A stretch of 64,000 nt of DNA from Pseudomonas parakoreensis (GCF_021602155.1 NZ_BQHY01000003.1:248001-312000), one strand, 5' to 3'; shown: positions 22,113 to 31,704, counted from the stretch's first letter. Made by a program: numbers and translations. The notes: generated by a model not told the origin, from the sequence alone.

Positions 22113-22192
22113 CTGTAGGAGCTGCCGGAGGCTGCGATCTTTTGATCTGAAAAACAAAATCAAAAGATCGCAGCCTTCGGCAGCTCCTACAG
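22113..22192. repeat. REP inverted pair
   Basis: CTGTAGGAGCTGCCGGAGGC at 22113 and its inverted copy ending at 22192. It lies between the convergent radC and the peptide-binding protein gene, and probably also acts as a terminator. Confidence 0.85.
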
Positions 22193-22212
22193 GGGGATTG
22201 TACTGTGGTGGG

Positions 22213-23799
22213 TTATTTGAGGTTGACCTTAGAGTAGTCCTGCCGCCCAAACGGGCTGACGGAGTAACCCTGAACGTCTTTACGCGTCAGCGCATAGGCG
22301 GTCGGGTGGGCCAGTGGCAACCACAGCGCCTGCTGCTGAATCTGCGCCTGCGCCTGCTCGTAGAGTTTGGTGCGCACGCCTTGTTCGCTGGTGGTCTTGC
22401 CAGCGCTGATCAGCTTGTCCAGGTCGGCATTGCAGTAGCGGGCGAAGTTGGTGCCGGACTTGACCGCTGCGCAGGAAAACTGCGGCGTGAGGAAGTTGTC
22501 CGGGTCACCGTTGTCACCGGCCCAGCCCATGAACAGCAGGTCATGCTCGCCAGCCTTGGCGCGGCGGATCAGTTCGCCCCACTCGATCACGCGGATTTCC
22601 GCCTGAATGCCGATTTCTGCCAGGTCCGATTGCAGCAACTGCGCGCCCAGACTCGGGTTCGGGTTGAGCAGGCTGCCGGACGGACGCGTCCAGATGGTGG
22701 TCTGGAAGCCGTCCTTGAGTCCGGCCTTGGCCAGCAGCGCCTTGGCTTTGGCCACGTCGTGCGGATAGCCTGGCAGGTTCTTCGCGTAGCTCCAGGTGTT
22801 CGGCGGGTAAGGGCCGTTGGCGGGTTCGGCAGTGTCTTCGAACACGGCTTTGACGTAGCTGGACTTGTCGAAGGCGAGGTTGATCGCCTGGCGCACTTCC
22901 GGTTTGTCGAGCGGTGGATGCTGGCTGTTGATGCCGACGAAAGCGGTCATGAACGCGTCAGTCTTTTCCACTTTCAGCGTCGGCTCTTCTTGCGCGGCCT
23001 TCACGTCCAGCGGTTTTGGCGACAGAGCGATCTGGCACTCGTTGCGCCGCAGTTTTTGCAGGCGCACGTTGGCGTCCGGGGTGATGGCGAAGATCAGCGG
23101 ATCGACCGCAGGCTTGCCGCCAAAATAGTCCGGGTTGGCCTTGTAGCGCACCGAGGCGTCTTTCTGGAAGCGCGTGAACACGAACGGACCGGTGCCGATC
23201 GGTTGGCTGTTGAGCTTGTCGGTGGCGTCGGCCTTGAGCAGCTTGTCCGCATATTCGGCGGAATAGATGGAGGCGAAGCCCATGCTCAGCGTCGCGAGAA
23301 ACGTCGAATCCGGGTGGTCGAGGGTAAAGCGCACGGTCAGCGGGTCGAGTGCGTCGATCTTCTTGATCAGCGTCGGCAACTGCATGGACTGGGCGTGCGG
23401 GAAGCCGCTTTGCGCCACTTTGTGCCATGGGTTGGCCGGGTCGAGCATGCGGTCGAAGCTGAACTTGACGTCTTCGGCGCTCAGGGTGCGGGTCGGCTTG
23501 AAATAGTCAGTGCTGTGAAACTTCACCTGCGGGTGCAGCTTGAACACGTAACTCAGGCCATCGGGGCTGACTTCCCAGCTGTCGGCCAGGCTTGGCACGA
23601 CTTTGCCGCTGGCGGTGTCGAAGTCCACCAGGCGGTTCATCAGTACGTCGGCCGAGGCATTGGTGGTGGTCAGCGAGTTGTATTGCACCACGTCGAACCC
23701 TTCAGGGCTGGCCTCGGTGCACACGCTCAGGGCGGCAGCCTGGGCCAGGGGGCTCAGCAGAAGCGGGGCGAGCAACAGGGGTAGGGCAGCGAGGCGCAT
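22213..23799 (-). CDS. Peptide ABC transporter substrate-binding protein (DppA-like)
   Basis: A 528-residue periplasmic protein of the family-5 extracellular solute-binding group. A Sec signal peptide (residues 1 to about 22, cleavage after A-Q-A) is followed by S-V-C-T-E-A-S-P-E-G-F and the domain's characteristic D-V-K-F-S-F-D-R-M and G-T-G-P-F-V-F segments. Dipeptides or short peptides are the likely ligand. No permease or ATPase genes are next to it, so it must work with a transporter elsewhere. Confidence 0.9.
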   Translation of the reverse strand: MRLAALPLLLAPLLLSPLAQAAALSVCTEASPEGFDVVQYNSLTTTNASADVLMNRLVDFDTASGKVVPSLADSWEVSPDGLSYVFKLHPQVKFHSTDYFKPTRTLSAEDVKFSFDRMLDPANPWHKVAQSGFPHAQSMQLPTLIKKIDALDPLTVRFTLDHPDSTFLATLSMGFASIYSAEYADKLLKADATDKLNSQPIGTGPFVFTRFQKDASVRYKANPDYFGGKPAVDPLIFAITPDANVRLQKLRRNECQIALSPKPLDVKAAQEEPTLKVEKTDAFMTAFVGINSQHPPLDKPEVRQAINLAFDKSSYVKAVFEDTAEPANGPYPPNTWSYAKNLPGYPHDVAKAKALLAKAGLKDGFQTTIWTRPSGSLLNPNPSLGAQLLQSDLAEIGIQAEIRVIEWGELIRRAKAGEHDLLFMGWAGDNGDPDNFLTPQFSCAAVKSGTNFARYCNADLDKLISAGKTTSEQGVRTKLYEQAQAQIQQQALWLPLAHPTAYALTRKDVQGYSVSPFGRQDYSKVNLK

Positions 23800-24069
23800 T
23801 GTCGGCTTCCTTTACAGATCGAAGGCCCATCTGCAGGTGCAGTCTGGAAAAGGGTTACCCTAGAGGGCTGGATTGCAAATGACTATCCCCTTTTTGCATT
23901 TTTCGGGCCGGGACAGTGGTGTTTTTCAGACCACGGTGCACGAGGAAAAGTCGGGAACCTCTTTTAGAGCGGTTTTCTGCGACGAGTGGTCAAAACGCGC
24001 CTCAGCCTTTATCCAAAGCGTCCGCAGCCGGAAAATGCGCGTTTTTACCGGTCGATTGCACATCCATTG

Positions 24070-24246
24070 TTGTTGCACCCCGGTCTTTCTGGTATAAAGC
24101 AGCGCTCTTTTCTAGGGGCCCGGTTCCTTCACTGTAGGTGTAGCCGGTAAGACCTCTAAAGAAACGCGGCGCCTGGCGCCAAATGACTGAGAGATTAAGC
24201 GGCCAACCCATGCCGGGTTGGGCATGTGGTTTTAGAGGGCTGAGGC
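24070..24246 (+). promoter_or_regulatory. rpmB-rpmG promoter and structured leader
   Basis: A -35 TTGTTG (24070-24075) and -10 TATAAA (24093-24098) with a 17-base spacer predict a start near 24105 and a leader of about 140 bases. In the leader, CCTCTAAA at 24153-24160 is complementary to TTTAGAGG at 24231-24238, which includes the likely Shine-Dalgarno AGAGGG at 24234-24239. Other hairpins (GGCGCC repeats; AACCC/GGGTT) lie between. The rest of the gap 23800-24070 shows nothing that I recognise. Confidence 0.55.
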
Positions 24247-24480
24247 ATGTCGAGAGTATGTCAAGTTACCGGTAAGGGTCCGGTAACCGGGAATAACATT
24301 TCCCACGCAAACAACAAAACCCGTCGTCGTTTCCTGCCGAACCTGCAGCATCACCGCTTCTGGGTTGAAGAAGAGAAACGTTTCGTACGCCTGCGCGTTT
24401 CCGCCAAAGGCATGCGTATCATCGACAAGCGTGGCATCAGCGTTGTGCTGGCCGAGCTGCGTCGCGACGGCAAGATTTAA
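24247..24480 (+). CDS. rpmB: 50S ribosomal protein L28
   Basis: A 77-residue ribosomal protein with the family start [10 protein letters not shown] and the R-R-F-L-P-N-L-Q motif. It is in the usual rpmB-rpmG pair with 11 bases to the next gene. The ribosome site decides the start: AGAGGG is 7 bases upstream of the ATG and may be masked by leader pairing. Confidence 0.98.
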   Translation: MSRVCQVTGKGPVTGNNISHANNKTRRRFLPNLQHHRFWVEEEKRFVRLRVSAKGMRIIDKRGISVVLAELRRDGKI

Positions 24481-24491
24481 GGGAGCTAATC

Positions 24492-24647
24492 ATGCGTGAA
24501 TTGATTCGTTTGATTTCGAGCGCCGGTACTGGTCACTTCTACACTACCGACAAGAACAAGCGTACTACCCCGGACAAAATCGAGATCAAGAAATATGATC
24601 CGGTTGTTCGCAAGCACGTGATCTACAAGGAAGGCAAAATCAAGTAA
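24492..24647 (+). CDS. rpmG: 50S ribosomal protein L33
   Basis: A 51-residue ribosomal protein, beginning [10 protein letters not shown]. It lacks the CxxC zinc pairs, so it is the zinc-free type usual in Pseudomonas (T-G-H-F-Y-T-T, no Cys). GGGAG is 7 bases before the ATG. It ends 20 bases before a strong terminator. Confidence 0.98.
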   Translation: MRELIRLISSAGTGHFYTTDKNKRTTPDKIEIKKYDPVVRKHVIYKEGKIK

Positions 24648-24667
24648 TTGATTTTTCCCGACTTACG

Positions 24668-24702
24668 AAAAAGGCCCGTATCGTGAGATGCGGGCCTTTT
24701 TT
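24668..24702 (+). terminator. Terminator of rpmB-rpmG
   Basis: AAAAAGGCCCGTATC pairs with GATGCGGGCCTTTTT around a GTGA loop, followed by T's. Confidence 0.93.
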
Positions 24703-24738
24703 GTTGCCTCGGATTTCTGCGGTGTCAGGCCGGGCCTC

Positions 24739-24828
24739 ATCGCTGGCAAGCCAGCTCCCACAGTGATTACCGGTGTTCACAATATTGGTGTTAACCACAA
24801 AACCTGTGGGAGCTGGCTTGCCAGCGAT
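24739..24828. repeat. REP inverted pair
   Basis: ATCGCTGGCAAGCCAGCTCC at 24739 and its inverted copy ending at 24828, between the rpmG terminator and the cupin gene. Confidence 0.85.
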
Positions 24829-24853
24829 AGGGCCGGAGCAGTCAGCGAAAGAC

Positions 24854-25216
24854 TCAAGCCTTCTGTTCAAAGATCACATAGACCTTGCGGCAAGCCTCCA
24901 GCACTTCCCAGGTGCCACGGAAGCCCGCTGGAATCACAAAGCGGTCACCCACGCGCAAGGTCTTGGCATTGCCATCGCTGTCACGCAGTACCGAAACTCC
25001 CTGCAGGATTTCGCAATATTCGTGCTCGGTGTAGTTCACCGTCCATTGGCCAACCGCGCCTTCCCACACGCCGACACCCATTTGCCCGCAAGGGCTGTCG
25101 TACTGGTTGAACACCGCTTGCTCGGGATCGCCCTTGAGCACTTTGGCCGGGTCCGGGCGATAGCGTTCGGCTGCGCTGGTGGTCAGGCTGATGTCGACGA
25201 CGTTCTGGATGTTCAT
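24854..25216 (-). CDS. Cupin domain protein (DUF861 type)
   Basis: A 120-residue single-domain cupin. The first motif appears as V-N-Y-T-E-H-E-Y-C-E-I-L-Q-G and the second as G-D-R-F-V-I-P-A-G-F-R-G-T-W, as in the (S)-ureidoglycine-aminohydrolase-like DUF861 cupins. It is divergent from the aldehyde dehydrogenase gene and lies in a region rich in amine-catabolism genes. The substrate is unknown; a link to polyamine or GABA metabolism is only suggested by position. Confidence 0.87.
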   Translation of the reverse strand: MNIQNVVDISLTTSAAERYRPDPAKVLKGDPEQAVFNQYDSPCGQMGVGVWEGAVGQWTVNYTEHEYCEILQGVSVLRDSDGNAKTLRVGDRFVIPAGFRGTWEVLEACRKVYVIFEQKA

Positions 25217-25450
25217 TGTTGTTTTCTCCCGTGATGACGGCGCGGTGGCTTGAAAGGGCCAAAGTCTATGTTTATTAAAATGAACACCGCAAGGTCGTAT
25301 GGTGCGCTTATGTCAAATATATTGAAACAAACCCGGCCGCTGGTTTAGGGTGGCGGGTGCCTTGGGCCGAAAAGCAGGCTGGCCGGGCAGCATTCCTGAA
25401 GACGACCGCGAAGAACGCGGCGCTCTATTCAACAAGAGGAGGACACTCGA

Positions 25451-26944
25451 ATGACCACCCTGACTCGTGCCGATTGGGAACAACGCGCCCGCGACCTGAA
25501 GATCGAAGGCCGCGCCTACCTCAACGGTGAATACACCGACGCCGTTTCTGGCGAGACTTTCGAGTGCATCAGCCCGGTCGATGGCCGTCTGCTGGGCAAG
25601 ATCGCCAGCTGTGACGCCGCCGACGCTCAGCGCGCCGTGGAAAACGCTCGCGCCACCTTCAATTCCGGCGTCTGGTCGCGCCTGGCACCGACCAAACGCA
25701 AAGCCACCATGATCCGTTTCGCCGGCCTGCTCAAGCAGCACGCCGAAGAACTGGCGCTGCTCGAAACCCTCGACATGGGCAAGCCGATCAGCGATTCGCT
25801 GTACATCGACGTGCCCGGCGCGGCGCAGGCCCTGAGCTGGAGCGGCGAGGCGATCGACAAGATTTACGACGAAGTCGCCGCCACTCCGCACGATCAACTC
25901 GGTCTGGTGACCCGCGAGCCGGTGGGCGTCGTCGGCGCCGTCGTGCCGTGGAACTTCCCGCTGATGATGGCCTGCTGGAAACTTGGCCCGGCGTTGTCGA
26001 CCGGTAACTCGGTGATCCTCAAGCCGTCTGAAAAATCCCCGCTGACTGCCATCCGCATCGCTGCGCTGGCGGTTGAGGCCGGCATTCCGAAAGGCGTGCT
26101 CAACGTGCTGCCGGGCTACGGCCACACCGTTGGCAAAGCGCTGGCGTTGCACAACGATGTCGACACGCTGGTGTTCACTGGTTCGACCAAAATCGCCAAG
26201 CAGTTGATGATCTACTCCGGCGAATCGAACATGAAGCGCGTATGGCTGGAAGCCGGCGGCAAGAGCCCGAACATCGTCTTCGCCGATGCGCCGGACCTGC
26301 AAGCCGCTGCCGAATCCGCCGCCAGCGCCATCGCCTTCAACCAGGGCGAGGTCTGCACCGCCGGTTCGCGTCTGCTGGTCGAGCGTTCGATCAAGGACAA
26401 ATTCCTGCCGATGGTGATCGAGGCGCTGAAAACCTGGAAGCCGGGCAACCCGCTGGATCCGGCGACCAACGTTGGTGCGCTGGTCGATACCCAGCAGATG
26501 AACACCGTGCTGTCGTACATCGAATCCGGTCACAGCGACGGCGCCAAACTGGTCGCTGGTGGCAAGCGCATCCTCCAGGAAACCGGTGGCACCTACGTCG
26601 AGCCAACGATTTTCGACGGCGTGAGCAACGCAATGAAGATCGCTCAGGAAGAGATCTTCGGCCCGGTGCTGTCGGTCATCGCTTTCGACACCGCCGAAGA
26701 GGCGATCCAGATCGCCAACGATACGCCGTATGGCCTGGCCGCAGCAGTCTGGACCCAGGACATCTCCAAAGCGCACCTGACCGCCAAAGCGCTGCGCGCC
26801 GGTAGCGTGTGGGTCAACCAGTATGACGGCGGCGACATGACCGCACCGTTCGGTGGCTTCAAGCAGTCGGGCAACGGTCGTGACAAGTCGCTGCATGCAT
26901 TCGACAAGTACACCGAGCTGAAGGCGACGTGGATCAAGCTGTAA
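25451..26944 (+). CDS. pauC: NAD(P)-dependent aldehyde dehydrogenase (KauB/PauC-like)
   Basis: A 497-residue aldehyde dehydrogenase with an AGAGGAGG ribosome site. The P-W-N-F-P-L cofactor region, the general base in L-E-A-G-G-K-S-P-N and the catalytic Cys in N-Q-G-E-V-C-T-A-G-S-R are present. Its position and sequence fit the P. aeruginosa enzyme that oxidises aldehydes from polyamines and 4-guanidinobutyraldehyde (kauB/pauC). The oxidase (32065) and the repressor gene pauR (37550) of that pathway lie in the same window. The precise substrate is inferred. Confidence 0.82.
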   Translation: MTTLTRADWEQRARDLKIEGRAYLNGEYTDAVSGETFECISPVDGRLLGKIASCDAADAQRAVENARATFNSGVWSRLAPTKRKATMIRFAGLLKQHAEELALLETLDMGKPISDSLYIDVPGAAQALSWSGEAIDKIYDEVAATPHDQLGLVTREPVGVVGAVVPWNFPLMMACWKLGPALSTGNSVILKPSEKSPLTAIRIAALAVEAGIPKGVLNVLPGYGHTVGKALALHNDVDTLVFTGSTKIAKQLMIYSGESNMKRVWLEAGGKSPNIVFADAPDLQAAAESAASAIAFNQGEVCTAGSRLLVERSIKDKFLPMVIEALKTWKPGNPLDPATNVGALVDTQQMNTVLSYIESGHSDGAKLVAGGKRILQETGGTYVEPTIFDGVSNAMKIAQEEIFGPVLSVIAFDTAEEAIQIANDTPYGLAAAVWTQDISKAHLTAKALRAGSVWVNQYDGGDMTAPFGGFKQSGNGRDKSLHAFDKYTELKATWIKL

Positions 26945-26996
26945 ATCGTTGATGGGAGCCTGAGTGAATCAGGCTCCCGAATCGAACAGAGATCCC

Positions 26997-27138
26997 TGTG
27001 GGAGCAAGTCTCTGTGGGGAGGGGATTTATCCCCGATCGGCTGCGAAGCAGTCGCAAAACCAGTGCATTTGATGGTGCAGGTTTTGAGGTCGCTGCGCGA
27101 CCTGTCGTGGATGAATCCCCTCACCACAGGGTTTGCTC
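26997..27138. repeat. Degenerate REP-like pair
   Basis: CTGTGGGGAGGGGATTTATC near 27013 and GATGAATCCCCTCACCACAG near 27110 are an imperfect inverted pair, with partial GTGGGAGCAA copies on both sides. It lies between the aldehyde dehydrogenase and MFS genes. Confidence 0.6.
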
Positions 27139-27189
27139 CCACATTTGGTTTTGTGGTGTACATAAAAATAATCCACAGGAGCGTGGACC

Positions 27190-28335
27190 ATGCGTTGGGC
27201 GACGTATTTCGCCGTGTTGGCGTCTGTCTTGAGTGTCGGTCTGGCCCTGGGGGTCAGCATGCCGCTGGTGTCGTTGCGTCTGGAGGGTTGGGGCTATGGC
27301 TCTTTCGCCATCGGCGTGATGGCGGCGATGCCGGCGATTGGCGTATTGCTGGGCGCGAAGATTTCCAGTCATCTGGCGGCGCGTTTCGGCACAGCCAACC
27401 TGATGCGCCTGTGCCTGTGGGCCGGCGCGTTGTCGATCGGCTTGCTGGCGCTGCTGCCGAGTTATCCGATCTGGCTGGTATTACGCCTGATGATCGGGGT
27501 GATCCTGACCATCGTGTTCATCCTTGGCGAAAGCTGGATCAACCAACTGGTCGTCGAACACTGGCGCGGGCGGTTGGTCGCGCTGTATGGCAGCAGTTAT
27601 GCATTGAGCCAACTGTCTGGTCCATTGCTTCTGGGGGCGCTGGGTACTGAACATGATTATGGATTTTGGGTCGGCGTCGGGTTGCTGACGGTTTCGCCTT
27701 TTCTGTTGATGGGCCGCAGCGGGGCACCGAGCAGTGAAGCCAGCAGTGTGACCTTCGGCGATCTCTGGGGATTTGCCCGCGAGTTGCCGGCGATTGCCTG
27801 GGCGGTATCGTTGTTCGCCGCGTTCGAGGCGATGATCCTCACGCTGCTGCCGGTGTATTGCCTGCAGCAGGGCTTCACTGCCGAGATTGCGTTGGCGATG
27901 GTCAGCACCGTGGTGGTCGGCGACGCGCTGTTGCAACTGCCGATTGGCGCGTTGGCAGACTACCTGTCGCGGCGCACGTTGTTCACCGGATGCGCGGTGA
28001 TCCTGATGCTGTCGAGCCTGGCGATTCCGCTGTTGATCGATACGCTGCTGATCTGGCCGTTGTGGGTGTTGTTCGGGGCCAGTGCCGGTGGCCTGTTCAC
28101 CTTGTCACTGATCCTGATCGGCGAGCGTTATCGCGACGATGCGCTGGTGCGAGCCAATGCGCACATTGCGCAGCTGTGGGGTGTGGGCTGTCTGATCGGG
28201 CCTTTGCTCGCGGGGGCGGGCAGCCAGTGGATCAGCGGGCATGCGTTGCCATTGTTGATGGCGGTCGGGGCGTTCGGGCTGGTGATTCTGCTGATGCGCC
28301 AAGGTGCATTCGGCACAGTGGCCGAGCCTGCTTAA
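27190..28335 (+). CDS. MFS transporter
   Basis: A 381-residue inner-membrane protein with about 12 hydrophobic helices and the MFS loop G-A-L-A-D-Y-L-S-R-R-T-L between helices in the second half. It looks like the YcaD/UMF1-like efflux branch. Ribosome site ACAGGAG upstream. No operon partner; substrate unknown. Confidence 0.87.
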   Translation: MRWATYFAVLASVLSVGLALGVSMPLVSLRLEGWGYGSFAIGVMAAMPAIGVLLGAKISSHLAARFGTANLMRLCLWAGALSIGLLALLPSYPIWLVLRLMIGVILTIVFILGESWINQLVVEHWRGRLVALYGSSYALSQLSGPLLLGALGTEHDYGFWVGVGLLTVSPFLLMGRSGAPSSEASSVTFGDLWGFARELPAIAWAVSLFAAFEAMILTLLPVYCLQQGFTAEIALAMVSTVVVGDALLQLPIGALADYLSRRTLFTGCAVILMLSSLAIPLLIDTLLIWPLWVLFGASAGGLFTLSLILIGERYRDDALVRANAHIAQLWGVGCLIGPLLAGAGSQWISGHALPLLMAVGAFGLVILLMRQGAFGTVAEPA

Positions 28336-28360
28336 GTCAGCTCTTAAAGCGAAAGAATTC

Positions 28361-28457
28361 TTGTGGTGAGGGAGCTTGCTCCCGCTGGGCTGCGCAGCGG
28401 CCCCAAAGACTTCGTGAGCGCTGCGCACTCAGGCGGGAGCAAGCTCCCTCGCCACAA
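28361..28457. repeat. REP inverted pair
   Basis: TTGTGGTGAGGGAGCTTGCT at 28361 and its inverted copy ending at 28457, between two convergent genes. Confidence 0.85.
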
Positions 28458-28474
28458 ATGAGTTTTCAATTCGA

Positions 28475-30043
28475 CTACAGCATCCGTTCCAGGCCCACCG
28501 TGGTGCTGAACCACGCATTGAAGCGCCGCCACCAGCTCCCGGGTTCCTGGGTCAGCGTGTGCATCTGACCGTTGTCCTCGGTCACCCAGACAATCTTCCC
28601 ATCCTGCAATTTCGCCTGATAACTCAGGGCTGGCGCCATGCCTTGCAGCGCCAGTTCGCGCACGTGTCCGGCCAGCTCCGGGCTGTCCACCAGCACCCCG
28701 ACTTCGGTGTTCCACAACACTGAGCGCGGATCGAAGTTGAACGAGCCGATAAATGCTTTCTGTCGATCGAAAATCATCGCCTTGCTGTGCAGACTGGAGT
28801 CCGAGCCGCGGAACGACTTGCTGTAAAACAAATGCGGACCGCTGCCATAGTTATCCCCAGGCTGACGGCGCAGTTCATACAGTTTCACACCGTGTTCCAG
28901 CAACGCCTTGCGGTACGGCGCGTACCCGCCGTGCACCGCTGGCACATCGGTGGCTTCCAGCGAATTGGTCAGCAGGCTCACCGAGACCCCGGCGTCGGCG
29001 CGTCCGGTCAGGTAAACCAGCCCCGGCTGGCCGGGCACGAAGTACGCCGAAATCATGATCAGTTCTTTGCTGACGCCGCGCAGTTCCGGCGCCAGTTGCG
29101 TGGTCAGCAGCAGTTGCGGATCCGGCTCGTCCTTGGCCAGCACCTTGCTTGGCGCGTCCCACAGTGCCTGGTTCCAGGCCCAGATCAGTTCCTTGCGCCA
29201 GATATCCATGCGTGGCGCGGTCTTGAACGTCATCAACTGTTGATACAGCGCGTGGTTCTGTTTGCGGGTTTCATCCAGCGATTCTTCCAGGCGCGTGCGG
29301 GTGTTTTGCAGGTCTTTGATGCTCGGTTTGCTGGAGAGGAATTCGTCGATCGGCTTGCTCAGCGCACTGTTCCAGTACTGGTCGAAACTGTGCCCGAGCT
29401 GTTCAGCCACCGGGCCCACGCTGAGCATGTCGATGTCGGTGAAATTCAGGTTCGGCTCGGCATCGAAGTACTCGTCGCCCAGATTGCGCCCGCCGACGAT
29501 GGCCACGCTGTTGTCCGCCAGAAACAGTTTGTTGTGCATGCGCCGGTGTTGCAGCGACAGGTTGAACAGGCGTCCGGCTGCGCGGGTCACGCCGGTGCTG
29601 CGACCCAGGTGCAGCGGGTTGAACAGGCGAATCTGGATTTGTGGGTGCGCCGCCAGCGTGGCGATGATCGTGTCCAGACCGTCGCTGGTGGTGTCATCGA
29701 GCAGGATGCGTACGCGCACGCCGCGGTCGGCAGCCTTGAGCAGTTCTTCCACCAGCATCCGCGTGCTGACACCGTCGTGAACGATGTAGTACTGCAAATC
29801 GAGGCTGGTTTGCGCATTGCGGATCAGCTCGGCGCGCGCGGTGAACGCTTCAGTGCTGTTGGACAGCAAGCGGAAGCCGGAACGGCCCTGATAGGGCGCG
29901 GCCTGGGCCTGGATCGAGCGGCCGAAGCTGGACTTCGACGCAGGCAAGGCCTGGCTCGGCTCACGGGGTACATCAAAGCTGGCGCAGCCGCTCAGGAGCG
30001 AGGCGAACATCAGCAAAGCGAGTAGGGGCTGTCTGAAGCTCAC
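28475..30043 (-). CDS. Phospholipase D-like lipoprotein
   Basis: A 522-residue protein with a lipobox (L-L-S-G-C-A, Cys20) and two PLD HxK motifs: H-R-R-M-H-N-K-L in the first half and S-S-L-H-S-K-A-M in the second, each followed by a D. This is the cardiolipin-synthase/phospholipase-D superfamily. Known lipoprotein members of this type are periplasm-facing. Whether it makes or cleaves phospholipids cannot be told from sequence alone. Confidence 0.88.
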   Translation of the reverse strand: MSFRQPLLALLMFASLLSGCASFDVPREPSQALPASKSSFGRSIQAQAAPYQGRSGFRLLSNSTEAFTARAELIRNAQTSLDLQYYIVHDGVSTRMLVEELLKAADRGVRVRILLDDTTSDGLDTIIATLAAHPQIQIRLFNPLHLGRSTGVTRAAGRLFNLSLQHRRMHNKLFLADNSVAIVGGRNLGDEYFDAEPNLNFTDIDMLSVGPVAEQLGHSFDQYWNSALSKPIDEFLSSKPSIKDLQNTRTRLEESLDETRKQNHALYQQLMTFKTAPRMDIWRKELIWAWNQALWDAPSKVLAKDEPDPQLLLTTQLAPELRGVSKELIMISAYFVPGQPGLVYLTGRADAGVSVSLLTNSLEATDVPAVHGGYAPYRKALLEHGVKLYELRRQPGDNYGSGPHLFYSKSFRGSDSSLHSKAMIFDRQKAFIGSFNFDPRSVLWNTEVGVLVDSPELAGHVRELALQGMAPALSYQAKLQDGKIVWVTEDNGQMHTLTQEPGSWWRRFNAWFSTTVGLERML

Positions 30044-30103
30044 GTAGGAACGTTCCGGTCGGCTGCAAAGGTCGGCATATGGACGCTGATCACTCGAAAA
30101 AGG

Positions 30104-31525
30104 TCAGTCGGCTTCGGCCAGTAGTTTGATCGCCGCTGCGCCGACCTTGCGCACCGCTTCTTCGATCTGCGGTGTCGGTTTGGCAGCGTAGTTCATTCGC
30201 AGGCAATTGCGGTACTTGCCCGAGGCGGAAAAGATGCTGCCCACGGCGATCTGTACGCCTTGGTCATGCAACGCACGATTGAGTTTCAGCGTATCGAAAC
30301 CCTCCGGCAATTCGACCCAGAGCATGAAGCTGCCCTGTGGACGGCTGGCGCGGGTGCCGGGCGGAAAATAGCGAGTGACCCAGTCGATCATGATGTCGCG
30401 ATTACGCTGGTATTGCGTGCGCATCCGCCGCAAATGCGGTTCGAAGTGCCCGGACTTGAGAAATTCTGCGATGGCAATCTGCGGCTGCGGCGCGGTGGAA
30501 CCGGTGCTGATGTATTTCATGTGCAGCACCCGTTCCAGATACCGTCCCGGCGCGACCCAACCGATGCGCAGCCCCGGCGCCAGGGTCTTGGAAAACGAAC
30601 TGCACAGCAGCACGCGACCATCCTCGTCGAAGGATTTGATCGTGCGCGGTCGCGGGTAGGTGTAAGCCAGTTCGCCATACACATCGTCCTCGATGATCGC
30701 CACATCGAAACGCTGCGCCAGCGTCAACAACGCGCGTTTGCGCGACTCCGGCATGATGTAGCCCAGCGGGTTGTTGCAGTTGGGGGTGATCTGGATGACC
30801 TTGATCGGCCACTGCTCCAGCGCCAGTTCCAGCGCTTCGAGGCTGATGCCGGTCAATGGATCGGTGGGGATTTCCAGGGCTTTCATGCCCAGCCCTTTGA
30901 GGGTCTGCATGGCGCCGTGGAAGCTCGGCGAATCCACCGCGACGATATCGCCCGGCTCGCAGATCGCGTGGATGCTGGTGGACAGCGCTTCGTGGCAACC
31001 GGTGGTGATCACCAGATCGCTGGCGCTCAACTGGCAGCCGGAATCGAGCATCAGTCGGGCGATCTGTTCGCGCAGTTCGAGGGTGCCGTGGATGTTGTCG
31101 TAATACAGCCCGGGCATGTCCTGCCGGCGGCTGATCCGCGCCAGCCCGCGCAGCAGTGGTTTCAGGGTGGGCGTGGTCACGTCGGGCATGCCGCGACCCA
31201 GTTGCACCACGTCCTTGCGCGGTACCGCGCGAATCAGCTCCAGCACTTGATCCCACTGCGAAATCTCCACCGGCCGCTGCGCCGGACGGCCGACGGCAGG
31301 CAGCTCCGGCAGCTCGCGACCGACCGGCACAAAGTAGCCGGACTTGGGTTTTGGCGTTGCCAGGCCGCTGTCTTCAAGCATGCGATAGGCCTGCTGCACG
31401 GTGCTCAGGCTGACCCCGTGTTCTACGCTCAGGGCGCGCACCGAAGGCAGGCGATCACCGGGACGGTAGAAGCCTTGTTCGATGCGGGTGCCGAGCAGCT
31501 CGGCGAGGTTCACATACAGGGTCAT
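30104..31525 (-). CDS. MocR-type PLP-dependent transcriptional regulator
   Basis: A 473-residue fusion of an N-terminal GntR winged helix (R-P-G-D-R-L-P-S-V-R-A-L, about residues 20-75) and a C-terminal aminotransferase-fold domain. The PLP lysine is in S-S-F-S-K-T-L-A-P-G-L-R-I-G. MocR proteins sense amines or amino acids through PLP. It diverges from the DUF1127 gene across 180 bases that carry four copies of a 7-base operator-like repeat. Confidence 0.9.
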   Translation of the reverse strand: MTLYVNLAELLGTRIEQGFYRPGDRLPSVRALSVEHGVSLSTVQQAYRMLEDSGLATPKPKSGYFVPVGRELPELPAVGRPAQRPVEISQWDQVLELIRAVPRKDVVQLGRGMPDVTTPTLKPLLRGLARISRRQDMPGLYYDNIHGTLELREQIARLMLDSGCQLSASDLVITTGCHEALSTSIHAICEPGDIVAVDSPSFHGAMQTLKGLGMKALEIPTDPLTGISLEALELALEQWPIKVIQITPNCNNPLGYIMPESRKRALLTLAQRFDVAIIEDDVYGELAYTYPRPRTIKSFDEDGRVLLCSSFSKTLAPGLRIGWVAPGRYLERVLHMKYISTGSTAPQPQIAIAEFLKSGHFEPHLRRMRTQYQRNRDIMIDWVTRYFPPGTRASRPQGSFMLWVELPEGFDTLKLNRALHDQGVQIAVGSIFSASGKYRNCLRMNYAAKPTPQIEEAVRKVGAAAIKLLAEAD

Positions 31526-31560
31526 GACACTGCCTCGATGCAGGTGATTCGTTAAACCAG

Positions 31561-31641
31561 TACAGATGCAGCAAAAATCGGTAATTCAGACGCAGAAACG
31601 GCAAATCTGTATGGGATTAATACAGATGTGTTGAATCTGTA
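31561..31641. promoter_or_regulatory. Candidate MocR operator: four TACAGAT/ATCTGTA copies
   Basis: TACAGAT occurs at 31561-31567 and 31621-31627, and its inverse ATCTGTA at 31605-31611 and 31635-31641. All lie between the divergent MocR regulator and the DUF1127 gene, where MocR proteins usually bind direct or inverted repeats. Confidence 0.55.
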
Positions 31642-31704
31642 ATGCTTTTGCCGACCCGCGCATCATGGAATCTCTGGCTACCCAAGTAAACAGGAGCGAC
31701 AAAA

